A stretch of 64,000 nt of DNA from Hominisplanchenecus_A murintestinalis (GCF_943193015.1 NZ_CALPCM010000014.1:1-64000), one strand, 5' to 3'; positions 6,328-14,724 are shown, counted from the stretch's first letter. The notes: generated by a model not told the origin, from the sequence alone. Made by a program: numbers and translations.

Positions 6328-6484
6328 AAGTGGACAAAAACCTACGGAAGAACAATTAAAAGAGGTTGAAGAGGCGAAAAAAAGCCCAATTAACTTTGAT
6401 GAAGATTGTGGGGAATTGTCGCCAGCGATGATGAAGGCGTTTAAGAGTGCGGTTGTGCAAAGAAATCGTAAGAAAAAAGCTTAG
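6305..6484 (+). CDS. brnA: BrnA-type antitoxin
   Basis: Fifty-nine residues from the ATG at 6305, inside the end of brnT. The N-terminal part is variable (MTRTLIIESGQKPTEEQLKE) and the C-terminal part (DCGELSPAMMKAFKSAVVQR) matches the conserved tail of the short antitoxins that accompany Firmicute BrnT proteins. It should bind and neutralise BrnT and, with it, repress the promoter upstream. It is shorter than proteobacterial BrnA and has no obvious full ribbon-helix-helix domain, so repression is less certain than neutralisation. Confidence 0.75.
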   Translation: MTRTLIIESGQKPTEEQLKEVEEAKKSPINFDEDCGELSPAMMKAFKSAVVQRNRKKKA

Positions 6485-6595
6485 AAATTTTTGGGGGAAG
6501 AATTTTATCCCCCAATATCCCCCAAATTTGAAAAATATGCAACAAGAAATTTTAAAAAGCAAAATGAATTTACCCCAAAATAAAATTTGGGGGAT
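6485..6595. repeat. G5/C5 inverted repeats after brnA
   Basis: ATCCCCCAAATTT (6517-6529) and AAATTTGGGGGAT (6583-6595) are perfect 13-bp inverted repeats, and a third related arm (AAATTTTTGGGGGA) lies at 6485-6498. Alternative hairpins can form. This may be a terminator-like structure or the end of a small mobile element. Confidence 0.55.
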
Positions 6596-6699
6596 GCAGT
6601 TGAAAAGACGTAGATATAGGGCAGTTAAAAATTACTGGAAAGCCAGTAAAATAGAGGGCACTGAAAAAGTCCTTTTATGCGATAATCTAATACAATATA

Positions 6700-6888
6700 T
6701 TGTGGTATGAATTGCAAAAACAGCAAATATATTGTGGTGAACTTTGCGGCGAATTTTTAGGAATGAGAACCCTTGTTATTGTGAAAGGAAAAACCAGGAT
6801 TGAAAAATGTACGGCAGAAACAATATATAAATTAGCGAGGACGCTCCATGTGACAATGGAAGAACTTTTGACAGAATGTTTTAGGTGA
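6700..6888 (+). pseudogene. Truncated XRE-family regulator
   Basis: The readable end, VKGKTRIEKCTAETIYKLAR followed by TLHVTMEELL, matches the second half of the small XRE regulators that precede nucleotidyltransferase genes in Firmicutes. The first helices are missing or scrambled and the only starts are poor (TTG at 6700). It ends eight bases before the nucleotidyltransferase gene, which is itself broken, so the unit is dead. Confidence 0.6.
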
Positions 6889-6896
6889 GATAAGGA

Positions 6897-7430
6897 ATGT
6901 CTGTGGAGAAAGATTTTACCAAAGAAAATCTGGACTATTATTTGAAGGAACTGGCAAAAGAGTTTCGGAAGAGAAATGGAAAAAATACGCCTGCTGAGAT
7001 TGTGTTAGTTGGAGGTGCGGCAATTCTTGCCAATTATGGGTTCTGTGAAATGACCTACGATATCGATGCAGTCATAACATCATCATCGGCCATGAAATTA
7101 ATGTCCGGGAGACACTGCAAGAAGGATTTGTCTGATATTATTGGTATCTTGAGTGAATAAGAAAGAATGGGAGAGCCTTTAAGTTACCAGCAGATTGATT
7201 GTGTGGTAAGAAATTTGTATAGTGGGTGGGATAATATTTCTGAATATGCAATACAGGTTTTGAAAGTAGCTTTAGATTCAGAAAACCTAAAAGAATTATT
7301 TATGGAACAGGAACGTGAAGAGGAATTATCAAAACAGGCAGTGCTTCAAGTTCAAAAATACGAAGGGGAATCTCTTTGGTTGGCCGATGTTTCGGCAAAT
7401 TTTTATACAGCATTTCGCGGCAACAGATAA
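6897..7430 (+). pseudogene. Nucleotidyltransferase (DUF6036/AbiEii-like), internally deleted and interrupted
   Basis: The first part carries the nucleotidyltransferase signature EIVLVGGAAILANYGF and TYDIDAVITSSSAMK. It then jumps straight to LMSGRHCKKDLSDIIGIL, which in related proteins lies roughly 80-90 residues later, so an internal segment is gone. Right after, an in-frame TAA interrupts the frame, and the remainder (GEPLSYQQIDCVVRNLYSGW and a helical tail) continues in the same frame to 7430. Such proteins with a preceding XRE regulator resemble AbiE-type toxin-antitoxin or defence pairs. Deletion plus nonsense codon make it a pseudogene. Confidence 0.75.
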
Positions 7431-7496
7431 ACATTTCACAGCAATTAAATTGTTTTGCTGTTTTTAGCAGGCTATAATAAAATGTCTGTTTATGAC

Positions 7497-7608
7497 AGCG
7501 GCAAAATATAAATTTTTGCCGCTGACGATATAATAAGCGTTAGCGAGAAGAATGAGCTTGTTCATTCAGCGAGCGGCGAATGGCAATCATGAATCGCAGA
7601 TTCATGAT
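7497..7608. repeat. Inverted repeats before the response regulator
   Basis: AGCGGCAAAA and TTTTGCCGCT (7497-7523) form one hairpin, and ATCATGAATC/GATTCATGAT with a 3-base centre (7586-7608) form another perfect 10-bp one ending just before the ribosome site. They may be operator sites or parts of a dispersed repeat. Confidence 0.6.
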
Positions 7609-7630
7609 ATAATGACGAGGAGGTGGCGCA

Positions 7631-8335
7631 TTGATTCATATTGCAATTTGTGATGATGAAAAACGTATGTCCGATCATATAAGGGCAATGGCCTCCGATT
7701 TTTTCCGTAAAAAGAACAGGGAGATTTATTTTCGGACATTTTCAAGTGGTGAAGAGCTGCTAAGCTACGACGGGCAGATTGACATCCTGTTTCTGGATAT
7801 CCAGATGAAGGGTATGGACGGCATGGAAACGGCAAGGAAGCTGAGGGCTTCTAAGTTCCGGGGATTCCTGCTTTTTATCACAGTACTGAAAGAGATGGTA
7901 TTCCAGTCTTTCGAGGTGCAGGCCTACGATTATCTGGTCAAGCCGGTGGAAGAAAAACAATTTGAGAAGACCATGGAGCGCCTCTTTGCTTCTATGCAAA
8001 ACGCCAGCGAGGACAGCCTGCTGGTTCAAAAGGGATATGAAGGGCGCATCATCCCAAAGGATGAGATTGCTTTTTGCGAGGTCATAGACCGAAAAATATA
8101 TCTGAGCCTGGCTTCCGGCGAGGTTGTTGATTATTATGAGCGGATCGAAAATCTGGAAACGAAGCTGGGCAGCCATTTTTTTCGATGCCACAGGAGCTAT
8201 CTCATCAACCTGAAGCATTTAAAAGGATATAAAAACGGGACTGCCTATCTGGATAACGGCAAAGAGGTTCCCGTATCACGGCTGCGGAGTAGGGAGTTTT
8301 CCGGTGTAGTTTTGCAGTATATGAAGAACATATAA
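7631..8335 (+). CDS. LytTR-type response regulator (AgrA-like)
   Basis: The 234-residue protein has a receiver domain (~1-118) with the acidic pocket ICDDE, phospho-acceptor Asp56 in DILFLDIQMKGMDG and the conserved Lys in YDYLVKPVEEKQF. A LytTR DNA-binding domain follows (~132-232; VIDRKIYLSLASGE, FFRCHRSYLINLKHL). It starts with TTG behind GAGGAGGT. Its partner kinase follows 170 bases later. In Gram-positives such pairs answer peptide signals and control toxins, bacteriocins or competence, but there is no agrB or agrD-like gene here. Two charged coiled-coil genes downstream are the likely targets. Confidence 0.9.
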   Translation: MIHIAICDDEKRMSDHIRAMASDFFRKKNREIYFRTFSSGEELLSYDGQIDILFLDIQMKGMDGMETARKLRASKFRGFLLFITVLKEMVFQSFEVQAYDYLVKPVEEKQFEKTMERLFASMQNASEDSLLVQKGYEGRIIPKDEIAFCEVIDRKIYLSLASGEVVDYYERIENLETKLGSHFFRCHRSYLINLKHLKGYKNGTAYLDNGKEVPVSRLRSREFSGVVLQYMKNI

Positions 8336-8357
8336 GAACTTTGCGGTTATCTGGCAG

Positions 8358-8476
8358 GTCTGCGCATTTACTGCGCAGACCGTAAGAAGGTGATTCAGGA
8401 GTGCAAAAATCCCATTGCCGGAGGCAATTTAAAATGGATTTTTGCCTGTAACTGTGTAGCTACGGAACAGTTACAG
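8358..8476. repeat. Three perfect inverted repeats between regulator and kinase
   Basis: GTCTGCGCA/TGCGCAGAC (8358-8380), GCAAAAATCC/GGATTTTTGC (8403-8445, enclosing ATTGCC/GGCAAT) and CTGTAACTGT/ACAGTTACAG (8446-8476) stand in a row. None is followed by a T-run, so they look more like RNA structures or operators than terminators. Confidence 0.75.
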
Positions 8477-8502
8477 TGCTTTTACATATGGGGGCAGGTA
8501 AC

Positions 8503-9858
8503 ATGGCTGAGTATTTAGATTTTTTCAATATATACATTATGGGCGTGATTGAAACGTCTTTCCAGATTTATTTTTTGGCAAAAATTTTGAAAAAGAAAAT
8601 GTGGCCTCCTTTTTATTTCCTGTTTGCAGTAGGTGCAGTGATTGCGGGCGAGTTTATTCCGGGCGGCACGATTGTTAGTTTTGTGGTGTTTGTCTTATTG
8701 ATTTCGATATGCATGGGTTTTGCCTGCCATGCGAATTTTAAGGCTTCCTTTCTGTATGCGACTTTGACAACGGAAATCATGTTGCTCTGTAGCGGAATCG
8801 TGAACTCACTGATGAGCCTTCCATACCCGTGGCTGCCTGCTTTTTTCCATGAGACAGGCAATATTGCGGCCATGCTGATCTGCGAGGCGGCATCCTTTTT
8901 GCTGAGCGGGTTTTGCTATTATATCGTATACCGCTATTTTTCCATGGATGCCCTGTGTCCTGCGGATGCTCCTGATATCACAATGGGAATGCAGCGGATG
9001 TTTCTAATTTTTGTTCCGATTCTGATGATATTTATTATGAGTAACTATATCAATGCGATTGAATATGACTTCCAGTTTGAGATTCTGGTGGACAAAGGGC
9101 CTGCGGGACACTTTTTCAGTCATGGGCAGATGCTGGCCATGTATTTTCTGGGACTTGCCAGCCTGTTCTGCATCCTGTTTTTCTATAAGAAGCTGCAGCA
9201 GAGTTTTCGTCTAGGCACGGAATTATCACTGCTGGAGCAGCAGGAACATTCCCTGAACCAGTATGTGGAGGAAGCGAAAACCCGTTACGATGAAACAAAG
9301 TCCTTTCGCCATGACATCAGGAACCACATCGCAGTGGTAAAAAAGCTCCTGCAGAATGGAAAACTGGAGGAAGCCGTAACTTATATCGAGGATCTGGACG
9401 ATATGGCGGAAAAAATGTCATTTCCCTGCAGTACTAGCAACCCGGTCGTGGATATTCTGGTGGGGAACAAACTGGGGATTGCAAAAAGCATGGGGAGCGA
9501 TGTGGACTGTTCCCTGCTTCTGCCATATCCGTGTGGCATTAGAGATATTGATATCTGTATTGTCCTGTCAAATGCGCTGGATAATGCAATCCATGCAGTA
9601 AAAAGTCTGGATGCCGGTATGGAAAAGTATATCCGTGTGTCCGGGCGGATCCAAGGGGATTTCCTTATGATAGAAACCCAAAACAGCTTCCATGGAAAAG
9701 GAGCGTTCAAAAAAGGGACAGGTCTGTCGAATGTAAAAAAAGTGGCTGAAAAATATGGCGGCGCCATGAGTATAGAGACACAGGAGAATGTATTTGTCCT
9801 CCATGTGCTGCTGATCATTCCACAGCATCCAGAAAGCAGCACACAGCAAATGGATTAA
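8503..9858 (+). CDS. GHKL sensor histidine kinase (AgrC-like)
   Basis: A 451-residue membrane kinase. Residues ~1-225 hold about six transmembrane segments; a short coiled linker follows; the kinase core has His270 in SFRHDIRNHIAVVKKLL, the N box SNALDNAIHAV around residue 357 and a G box in KGTGLSNVKKVAEKYGG. This is the HPK10 class that phosphorylates LytTR regulators after sensing extracellular peptides. I chose the ATG at 8503 behind GGGGCAGG over a GTG at 8476. It follows its response regulator. The hydrophobic sensor differs from AgrC proteins enough that the signal cannot be named. Confidence 0.88.
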   Translation: MAEYLDFFNIYIMGVIETSFQIYFLAKILKKKMWPPFYFLFAVGAVIAGEFIPGGTIVSFVVFVLLISICMGFACHANFKASFLYATLTTEIMLLCSGIVNSLMSLPYPWLPAFFHETGNIAAMLICEAASFLLSGFCYYIVYRYFSMDALCPADAPDITMGMQRMFLIFVPILMIFIMSNYINAIEYDFQFEILVDKGPAGHFFSHGQMLAMYFLGLASLFCILFFYKKLQQSFRLGTELSLLEQQEHSLNQYVEEAKTRYDETKSFRHDIRNHIAVVKKLLQNGKLEEAVTYIEDLDDMAEKMSFPCSTSNPVVDILVGNKLGIAKSMGSDVDCSLLLPYPCGIRDIDICIVLSNALDNAIHAVKSLDAGMEKYIRVSGRIQGDFLMIETQNSFHGKGAFKKGTGLSNVKKVAEKYGGAMSIETQENVFVLHVLLIIPQHPESSTQQMD

Positions 9859-9957
9859 AATGTTACCTTCTATAACCGAAAAAAGAAAAAGGAAGCTGTC
9901 TGCGGCGGCAAGCAGCTGCAAAGAAGTTTCCTGACAATATCAATTTGAAGGAGGAAC

Positions 9958-10596
9958 ATGCTTATGACAATGCAGATTCATGGAAGCTATGATCATTCCG
10001 GTGCCGATTACGCAGAGAGGGTAAAGGAAAAACAGGCTCCTGAGAGGGATGAAAAGGCAAAGGAAGCAGAGAAAGCTGCTGAGGGAAAAAATGCTGGTAA
10101 GTTATCCGAACCACGGGATGAATATATCAGCAGTGAAAAATCGGGGCGAAAGCCTATGGGACTGTACCGGGTAGGCCAGGACGAGAACGGCAACCGGAAA
10201 ATCTTTTTTGACGATCCGAAAGCTGGCCATGCAAATGGAAAGGATGACCGTTCCGAGGAAAGCGAAGATGGCAAAGCACCGAAGGTATACCCATCCGGGC
10301 ATCCCGCAATGCAGGCCCCTGACGGGGCGGGCGGACTGCCGTCCGATAAGGTAGGCGGAGACAGCCAGGGAAAGCCGGTGGAGAAATGTGTCACAAATAC
10401 GGATAAGGTTGACAGGGAAATCAAGAAGCTGAAAGAGAAAAAGCAGCAGCTGGAACAGCAGATCCAGTCGGCTTCCGGCGATAATAAGGAAAACAAAATC
10501 CGGGAGTTGGAGAAAAAGCTGGCGCAGGTAGAAAACGAGTTAAGACAGAAAGACAATGATACATACAGGCGGCAGAATGCTTCTGTATCAGAATAA
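9958..10596 (+). CDS. Charged coiled-coil protein of the two-component cassette
   Basis: A 212-residue, very hydrophilic protein without signal peptide or membrane segment. Residues ~1-50 are K/E/A rich; a motif DEYISSEKSGRKPMGLYRVG followed by DENGNRKIFFDDP sits at ~58-90; residues ~135-200 form a coiled coil of FlxA-like type (DREIKKLKEKKQQLEQQIQS and ENKIRELEKKLAQVENELRQ). It begins behind AAGGAGG about 100 bases after the kinase gene. I know no function. The short Y-I-S-S...KPMGLY motif appears to be the conserved feature and may be a partner-binding site. Confidence 0.75.
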   Translation: MLMTMQIHGSYDHSGADYAERVKEKQAPERDEKAKEAEKAAEGKNAGKLSEPRDEYISSEKSGRKPMGLYRVGQDENGNRKIFFDDPKAGHANGKDDRSEESEDGKAPKVYPSGHPAMQAPDGAGGLPSDKVGGDSQGKPVEKCVTNTDKVDREIKKLKEKKQQLEQQIQSASGDNKENKIRELEKKLAQVENELRQKDNDTYRRQNASVSE

Positions 10597-10736
10597 AAGG
10601 GATTCAGATTTTTAGTGTGGTATCATTACCGGGAGATAGTGGCAAATGCGCACTGTTTTCCGGTATTTTTGGAATGGCGGCATCATTTGAGTTTCTTAAA
10701 AGGATTATATCAGAAAAAATGCCAGGAGGGACAATT

Positions 10737-11240
10737 ATGCATACGAAAACAATGGAAGGTCTTGCAGGGGCAAGTATGAATATGAAGCTGTTGAATACGC
10801 CCTTCAGCGTCTATAAAGATGCAGAACGGAGAGGTGATACAGCCGTTATGGAGCGGGCAATGGGATATGCCGGCGAATTTGCAGATAAAGCGGAGGACTA
10901 TCAAAAGAAGGCAGAAAAAGGAATGAAGGAAGACGCAAAGGAGGCAAGGGAAAAAGCGAAGACGGAGCAGGAAAACGCCATCAGGAAGCGCAAGGAGGAG
11001 CGCGAGGAGCAGGAAAAGAGGATAGCGGAAAGCCGGAATGGGGATACGGATACCGTAAGCGTCAGCGAAAGTGGAAAGGCTGCATTGGACGGGAAGACCG
11101 ATTCGGTTCAGACTGGTGCAGACAACGGCATCTCTGTAGAAGAAACAGCGGATGCTGTTAAGATGGAACCTGTAATCTATACGAAAACCGGGGAAGCATT
11201 GAAATCGGAATCTGGCACGAATCTTTCTGTTTCGGTATAG
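10737..11240 (+). CDS. Charged helical protein, second member of the cassette
   Basis: From the ATG at 10737 (GCCAGGAGGGAC upstream) this reads 167 residues; a longer reading from 10617 lacks a site. It opens with a hydrophobic-poor segment MEGLAGASMNMKLLNTPFSV, a conserved-looking YKDAERRGDTAVMERAMGYA block and then a long E/K/R helix (residues ~65-100), ending in a low-complexity tail. No domain, signal peptide or membrane segment is seen. With the coiled-coil gene before it and the AgrC/AgrA-like pair upstream it forms a four-gene cassette of unknown role. Confidence 0.7.
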   Translation: MHTKTMEGLAGASMNMKLLNTPFSVYKDAERRGDTAVMERAMGYAGEFADKAEDYQKKAEKGMKEDAKEAREKAKTEQENAIRKRKEEREEQEKRIAESRNGDTDTVSVSESGKAALDGKTDSVQTGADNGISVEETADAVKMEPVIYTKTGEALKSESGTNLSVSV

Positions 11241-11274
11241 ATGTTGCCATCGGGTGGTTTTGAATTATAAAAGA

Positions 11275-11302
11275 TAATCCCTGGCAGCAAAGCTGCCGGG
11301 GT
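11275..11302 (+). terminator. Hairpin after the cassette
   Basis: CCCTGGCAGC and GCTGCCGGGG pair around AAA. A T-run is lacking, so termination is only likely. Confidence 0.45.
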
Positions 11303-11447
11303 GCCTGATTACCAGTAAAATGGGGACATATTTGCGGCGAGGAACAGTGACATTAAGAAAACACAGTCACCAATGATATTAATATTAGATGGAGATAAGT
11401 GGTTGGAATAGCTTCGGTCGTTTGGACTGTTTAGCCTGGAGAAGAAA

Positions 11448-11858
11448 ATGAATAAGAAAAAGTGGATTCGTATCGTATCGATTTACTCGATTATATATAC
11501 AGTAATAACATTGTTGAACAGCGTTTTGTACCTTCGTAATGGTATTTATGAAGACCCAAGCGGTAACTGGCATGAATTAGACAGGGCTATGATCCTCCTG
11601 ATTGGGATAGCTGCATTTGAGCTATGTACAAATCTGCCTGTTAAGCCTTTGGCTCTCAGATATTTGATTGCATATATTCCCTCTCAGCTGTTGGCGTTCG
11701 CCTATGTCTGGTTCTGCGGACTGCGGGAACCTTTGGCGAAAACAGCGTATAGGGATATTTGGATTAATTTTACGAGCCTTTTTGTGTTGTTATGCATCAT
11801 CAATACTGTCTTTTATGTTTTTAAGAAAAAGAGAGGGCAGAAAGGGGAAAAGAAATGA
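11448..11858 (+). CDS. Four-helix membrane protein
   Basis: A 136-residue membrane protein with segments near residues 8-28, 46-62, 70-88 and 104-124, a GNWHELDRAMILL loop and a basic C terminus (FKKKRGQKGEKK). It resembles the DUF6608-type proteins of Firmicutes, but I hold that loosely. The ATG has GGAGAAGA just upstream. A short unlabelled reading overlaps its end. No operon partner is evident; the next gene on the same strand is a CPBP protease. Confidence 0.55.
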   Translation: MNKKKWIRIVSIYSIIYTVITLLNSVLYLRNGIYEDPSGNWHELDRAMILLIGIAAFELCTNLPVKPLALRYLIAYIPSQLLAFAYVWFCGLREPLAKTAYRDIWINFTSLFVLLCIINTVFYVFKKKRGQKGEKK

Positions 11859-11958
11859 CCGAAGCTGTTGAAAAATTCATCCTGATTTTTGCAGGGTTGC
11901 TTCTTATACTGCGCGGCCTGTTTTGATTTCAATTAGATGTGGATTGAGGTGGCTGTAT

Positions 11959-12801
11959 ATGGAAAGAAACATAAAATGCAAACCAACTAATTTATGCATA
12001 ATAATCTTCATGCTTTGCTTGTCTGTAAGGTTTGTGGAATACTTTCTAATTGAAACAGACAAAACAGCTATTGGAGAAAATGTGTTCCACAAAGTTGTTG
12101 GGATTATTATATTAGCCGTGATATTAAAAGGCTCAAATTTTACATGGAGTGATATTGGATTTCAACGAAACAGTTTTGCAGGCAGTATTTTGAAAGGCTT
12201 GTTATTGGGAAGCGTCTGCTTTGCTATTTCATATGGGTTGGAATTAGCAATTTTTATTCTGCAGGGCAATCCTGCACATTTAGAAATATACATCAGCAGC
12301 TTTTCTTTGACTGGCTCGCAGATAAAAAATACGGATTTTGTTTTCTTTCTGTTATGCGTACTGTTTAACATTATCAATGTCTGGATGGAGGAAGGCGTTT
12401 TTCGCGGTCTGTTTATTAAAACGTTCTCTGAAGCAAAGCCATTTATGCAGGCGAATTTTATTGCAGCATTTTTATTTGGTATCTGGCACATTGTAATGCC
12501 GATCAGAAGCTATGTGAATGGCGAAATGCCATTTGCGGCAATGGTCCTTATGGGTATCGGTTATATAATCCTTGCCGGAATTATGGGAATCAAATGGGGG
12601 CTTCTTTACCGCATAACAGGAAATATATGGGTAGGGCTTGGCGACCATTTATTCAATAATACCGTTGCTGCAAATATGCTGCATGTCGTTTCATTAAAGG
12701 GTGCAGACGAATTACAAATTGTCAGGATCATGGCTGCACAGATAATTTCTTTTGCCTTTGTGTTGGTAATTCATACTTATCGAACTACTAATGTTCGATA
12801 A
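11959..12801 (+). CDS. CPBP-family intramembrane glutamic protease
   Basis: About eight membrane segments in 280 residues, with the full catalytic set of the CPBP (Abi/Rce1) family: EEGVFRGLF (EExxxR), FLFGIWHIV (FxxxH) and GDHLFNN (HxxxN/B). These enzymes cleave peptides within the membrane; in Gram-positives they are often linked with bacteriocin maturation or self-immunity. The ATG at 11959 follows TGAGGTGG; a TTG at 11923 is possible. It stands near a peptide-type two-component system, which fits a role in peptide handling or immunity, but this is inference. Confidence 0.88.
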   Translation: MERNIKCKPTNLCIIIFMLCLSVRFVEYFLIETDKTAIGENVFHKVVGIIILAVILKGSNFTWSDIGFQRNSFAGSILKGLLLGSVCFAISYGLELAIFILQGNPAHLEIYISSFSLTGSQIKNTDFVFFLLCVLFNIINVWMEEGVFRGLFIKTFSEAKPFMQANFIAAFLFGIWHIVMPIRSYVNGEMPFAAMVLMGIGYIILAGIMGIKWGLLYRITGNIWVGLGDHLFNNTVAANMLHVVSLKGADELQIVRIMAAQIISFAFVLVIHTYRTTNVR

Positions 12802-12854
12802 GGTATTATTGCAGGAACAGGAAAGGAAAAAGATAAAAATTTGGAGGGAGTGCT

Positions 12855-13304
12855 TTGAAAAAGCGAGAGTTTATTTATATAGCAGTTTTGACTTTGATCA
12901 TTGCGTTTATGGATATGACAGGTATTCCAAGCGCGTTTTTCGTCCATATTCAAGTTGCGGACATAGAGCCTGTTTATTTTACGCTTATGGTAAATTTCTT
13001 GTTCATAGGAGCGGCAGCCTATTTGTTTTTAAGAACATTATGTCCTGCATGGGATTTGGGATTTAGGAAAAAGGGTTTGAACAGTGGACTTAAAAAATAC
13101 GGAATCATTGGAGCGCTGGTTGCGGCAGTGGGTTTTCTTGCTTTTTATGTGGGATTATCGCCTTTTGATCGTCAGCCAGTCTGCGCTTTGCCTTATTGCT
13201 TCTCGAGTATAAACGGATATGCTGATTTGACATTATATATTGTTGTACCCGTATATATAATTTTGGGAATATACAGTTTTATAGAGCTAAAAAAAGAAGC
13301 GTGA
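12855..13304 (+). CDS. Membrane protein resembling a shortened CPBP homologue
   Basis: A 149-residue protein with four or five membrane segments that starts with TTG behind GGAGGG. The first ~110 residues (SAFFVHIQVADIEPVYFTLM and GLSPFDRQP) look like the non-catalytic N-terminal half of CPBP proteases, but the EExxxR and FxxxH segments are absent and the protein closes with an unrelated-looking helix. I read it as a CPBP gene shortened by an internal deletion that kept the frame. It could still make a stable membrane protein. It follows an intact CPBP gene by 54 bases. Confidence 0.5.
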   Translation: MKKREFIYIAVLTLIIAFMDMTGIPSAFFVHIQVADIEPVYFTLMVNFLFIGAAAYLFLRTLCPAWDLGFRKKGLNSGLKKYGIIGALVAAVGFLAFYVGLSPFDRQPVCALPYCFSSINGYADLTLYIVVPVYIILGIYSFIELKKEA

Positions 13305-13395
13305 AATTCCCGTTGCAGGATAAAGGAGGGGGGGTTAGGCTAAACGTTGCATTTTATACCGAAATGCAAATCGAAGGATAAGGAGGCAATAGAAT

Positions 13396-14151
13396 ATGGA
13401 ACTTGTAAAACTGACACACGAAAATATTGATCAGGAGCACATCTGCTGTGCGATCTCCAATAACAAGGATATTCAGGTCATGTCCAAAAAGAACTGGCTG
13501 AAAGACAGGCTGGACGAAGGGCTTGTATTCTTGAAAGGCAATGTCCGGGGAAAATGCTTCATTGAGTATATCCCCGCGGAATACGCATGGGCGCCCATCG
13601 AGGCGCAAGGGTATATGTACATTGACTGCCTGTGGGTATCCGGGCAGTTCAAGGGGCATGGATACTCGAACCTCCTGCTGGATGCATGTATCGAAGACAG
13701 TAAAGCGAAAGGAAAAAAGGGGCTTGTAATCCTGTCCTCCAGAAAAAAGATGGGATTCCTTTCCGACCCGAAATATATAGGCTATAAGGGCTTTCAGACA
13801 GCGGATACGGCAGAGCCCTATTTTGAGCTGATGTACCTGCCCTTTGGAGAGGGCGCACCTTTTCCCTGCTTCCGGGACAGCGTGGGCAGGCATGAAGATA
13901 TGCCGGAGGGATTTGTGCTGTATTACACAAATCAATGCCCTTTTACGGCAAAGTATGTACCGATACTGGAGGAGATGGCAAAGGCCAGGAACGCAGTGTT
14001 TCGGTCCGTACATATCCAGAACAGAGAGGATGCGCAGAATGCCCCTTCGCCCTTTACGACATTTTCCCTTTTCTATGACGGGCAGCTTGTAACCCATGAA
14101 ATCCTGTCGGAGAAGAAATTTGATAAAATTTTAGCGAATAAGGGGGTATGA
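13396..14151 (+). CDS. GNAT acetyltransferase with YoaP-like C-terminal domain
   Basis: A 251-residue two-domain protein. The first ~155 residues follow the GNAT fold with the acetyl-CoA loop GQFKGHGYSNLLLDACIE. The second domain (~165-250), starting around FVLYYTNQCPFTAKYVPILE, matches the YoaP-like domain with a thioredoxin-like CPF motif. The Bacillus protein YoaP has the same layout; its substrate is unknown. The ATG follows AAGGAGG. The next acetyltransferase gene starts three bases after its stop. Confidence 0.85.
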   Translation: MELVKLTHENIDQEHICCAISNNKDIQVMSKKNWLKDRLDEGLVFLKGNVRGKCFIEYIPAEYAWAPIEAQGYMYIDCLWVSGQFKGHGYSNLLLDACIEDSKAKGKKGLVILSSRKKMGFLSDPKYIGYKGFQTADTAEPYFELMYLPFGEGAPFPCFRDSVGRHEDMPEGFVLYYTNQCPFTAKYVPILEEMAKARNAVFRSVHIQNREDAQNAPSPFTTFSLFYDGQLVTHEILSEKKFDKILANKGV

Positions 14152-14154
14152 AAA

Positions 14155-14673
14155 ATGATTCAATTAGTCAGACCAACAGAAGCAATGAAGGAAAAGGCCA
14201 TCGAATTCAGACAGGAATTTTTTGATCATGGGGAATCCGTCATTAACGGAAGTGAATTATTTGATAAAACGGATGATTATACAGAATGGTGCAGAACCAT
14301 AGATGCAAACACGAAAGAAGAAACGGTGAATCCGAATTGGGTTATAACAGACACATTCTTTGGTGTTGATGATCAGGACAGAATCGTGGGAATCATTGAT
14401 TTAAGGCATGAACTGAACGACTTTCTGAAGGACCTCGGCCATTGTGGTTACAGCGTCCGTCCATCAGAAAGAAGAAAAGGCTTTGCTACGGAAATGCTGC
14501 GGCAGTTATTGGAGGTTGCCAAAAAGACCGGGATGAACGAACTGTATCTTTCTGTGGAAAGGAAGAATGAACCTTCGGTTAAAACAATCACCCGGAATGG
14601 CGGAGTCTATGAGCGCAGCTTTGAAATTGATGGAGAACAGGCGGATATTTACAGAATCGCCCTATCAGAATAG
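14155..14673 (+). CDS. GNAT acetyltransferase
   Basis: 172 residues with an N-terminal EFRQEFFDHGESVINGSELF segment and the acetyl-CoA motif GYSVRPSERRKGFATEML followed by the usual NEPSVKTITRNGGVYE block of RimJ/RimL-like enzymes. It likely acetylates an amino group of a small molecule or protein; the substrate cannot be read. It starts directly after the YoaP-like gene, behind AGGGGGTATG, so the two are co-transcribed. Confidence 0.85.
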   Translation: MIQLVRPTEAMKEKAIEFRQEFFDHGESVINGSELFDKTDDYTEWCRTIDANTKEETVNPNWVITDTFFGVDDQDRIVGIIDLRHELNDFLKDLGHCGYSVRPSERRKGFATEMLRQLLEVAKKTGMNELYLSVERKNEPSVKTITRNGGVYERSFEIDGEQADIYRIALSE

Positions 14674-14724
14674 CCGTACTGGTACAACGGATATGGCAGA
14701 GCTGTAAGCTGCTTGGGGAGAAGA

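Noticed and set aside
7430..7630. TATAAT just before the response regulator start as its promoter
   Set aside because: It overlaps the ribosome-site region, leaving no room for a leader, and has no -35 at proper distance.
13354..14097. 247-codon open frame opposite the YoaP-like acetyltransferase gene
   Set aside because: The plus-strand gene has full domain support; the opposite frame has none.
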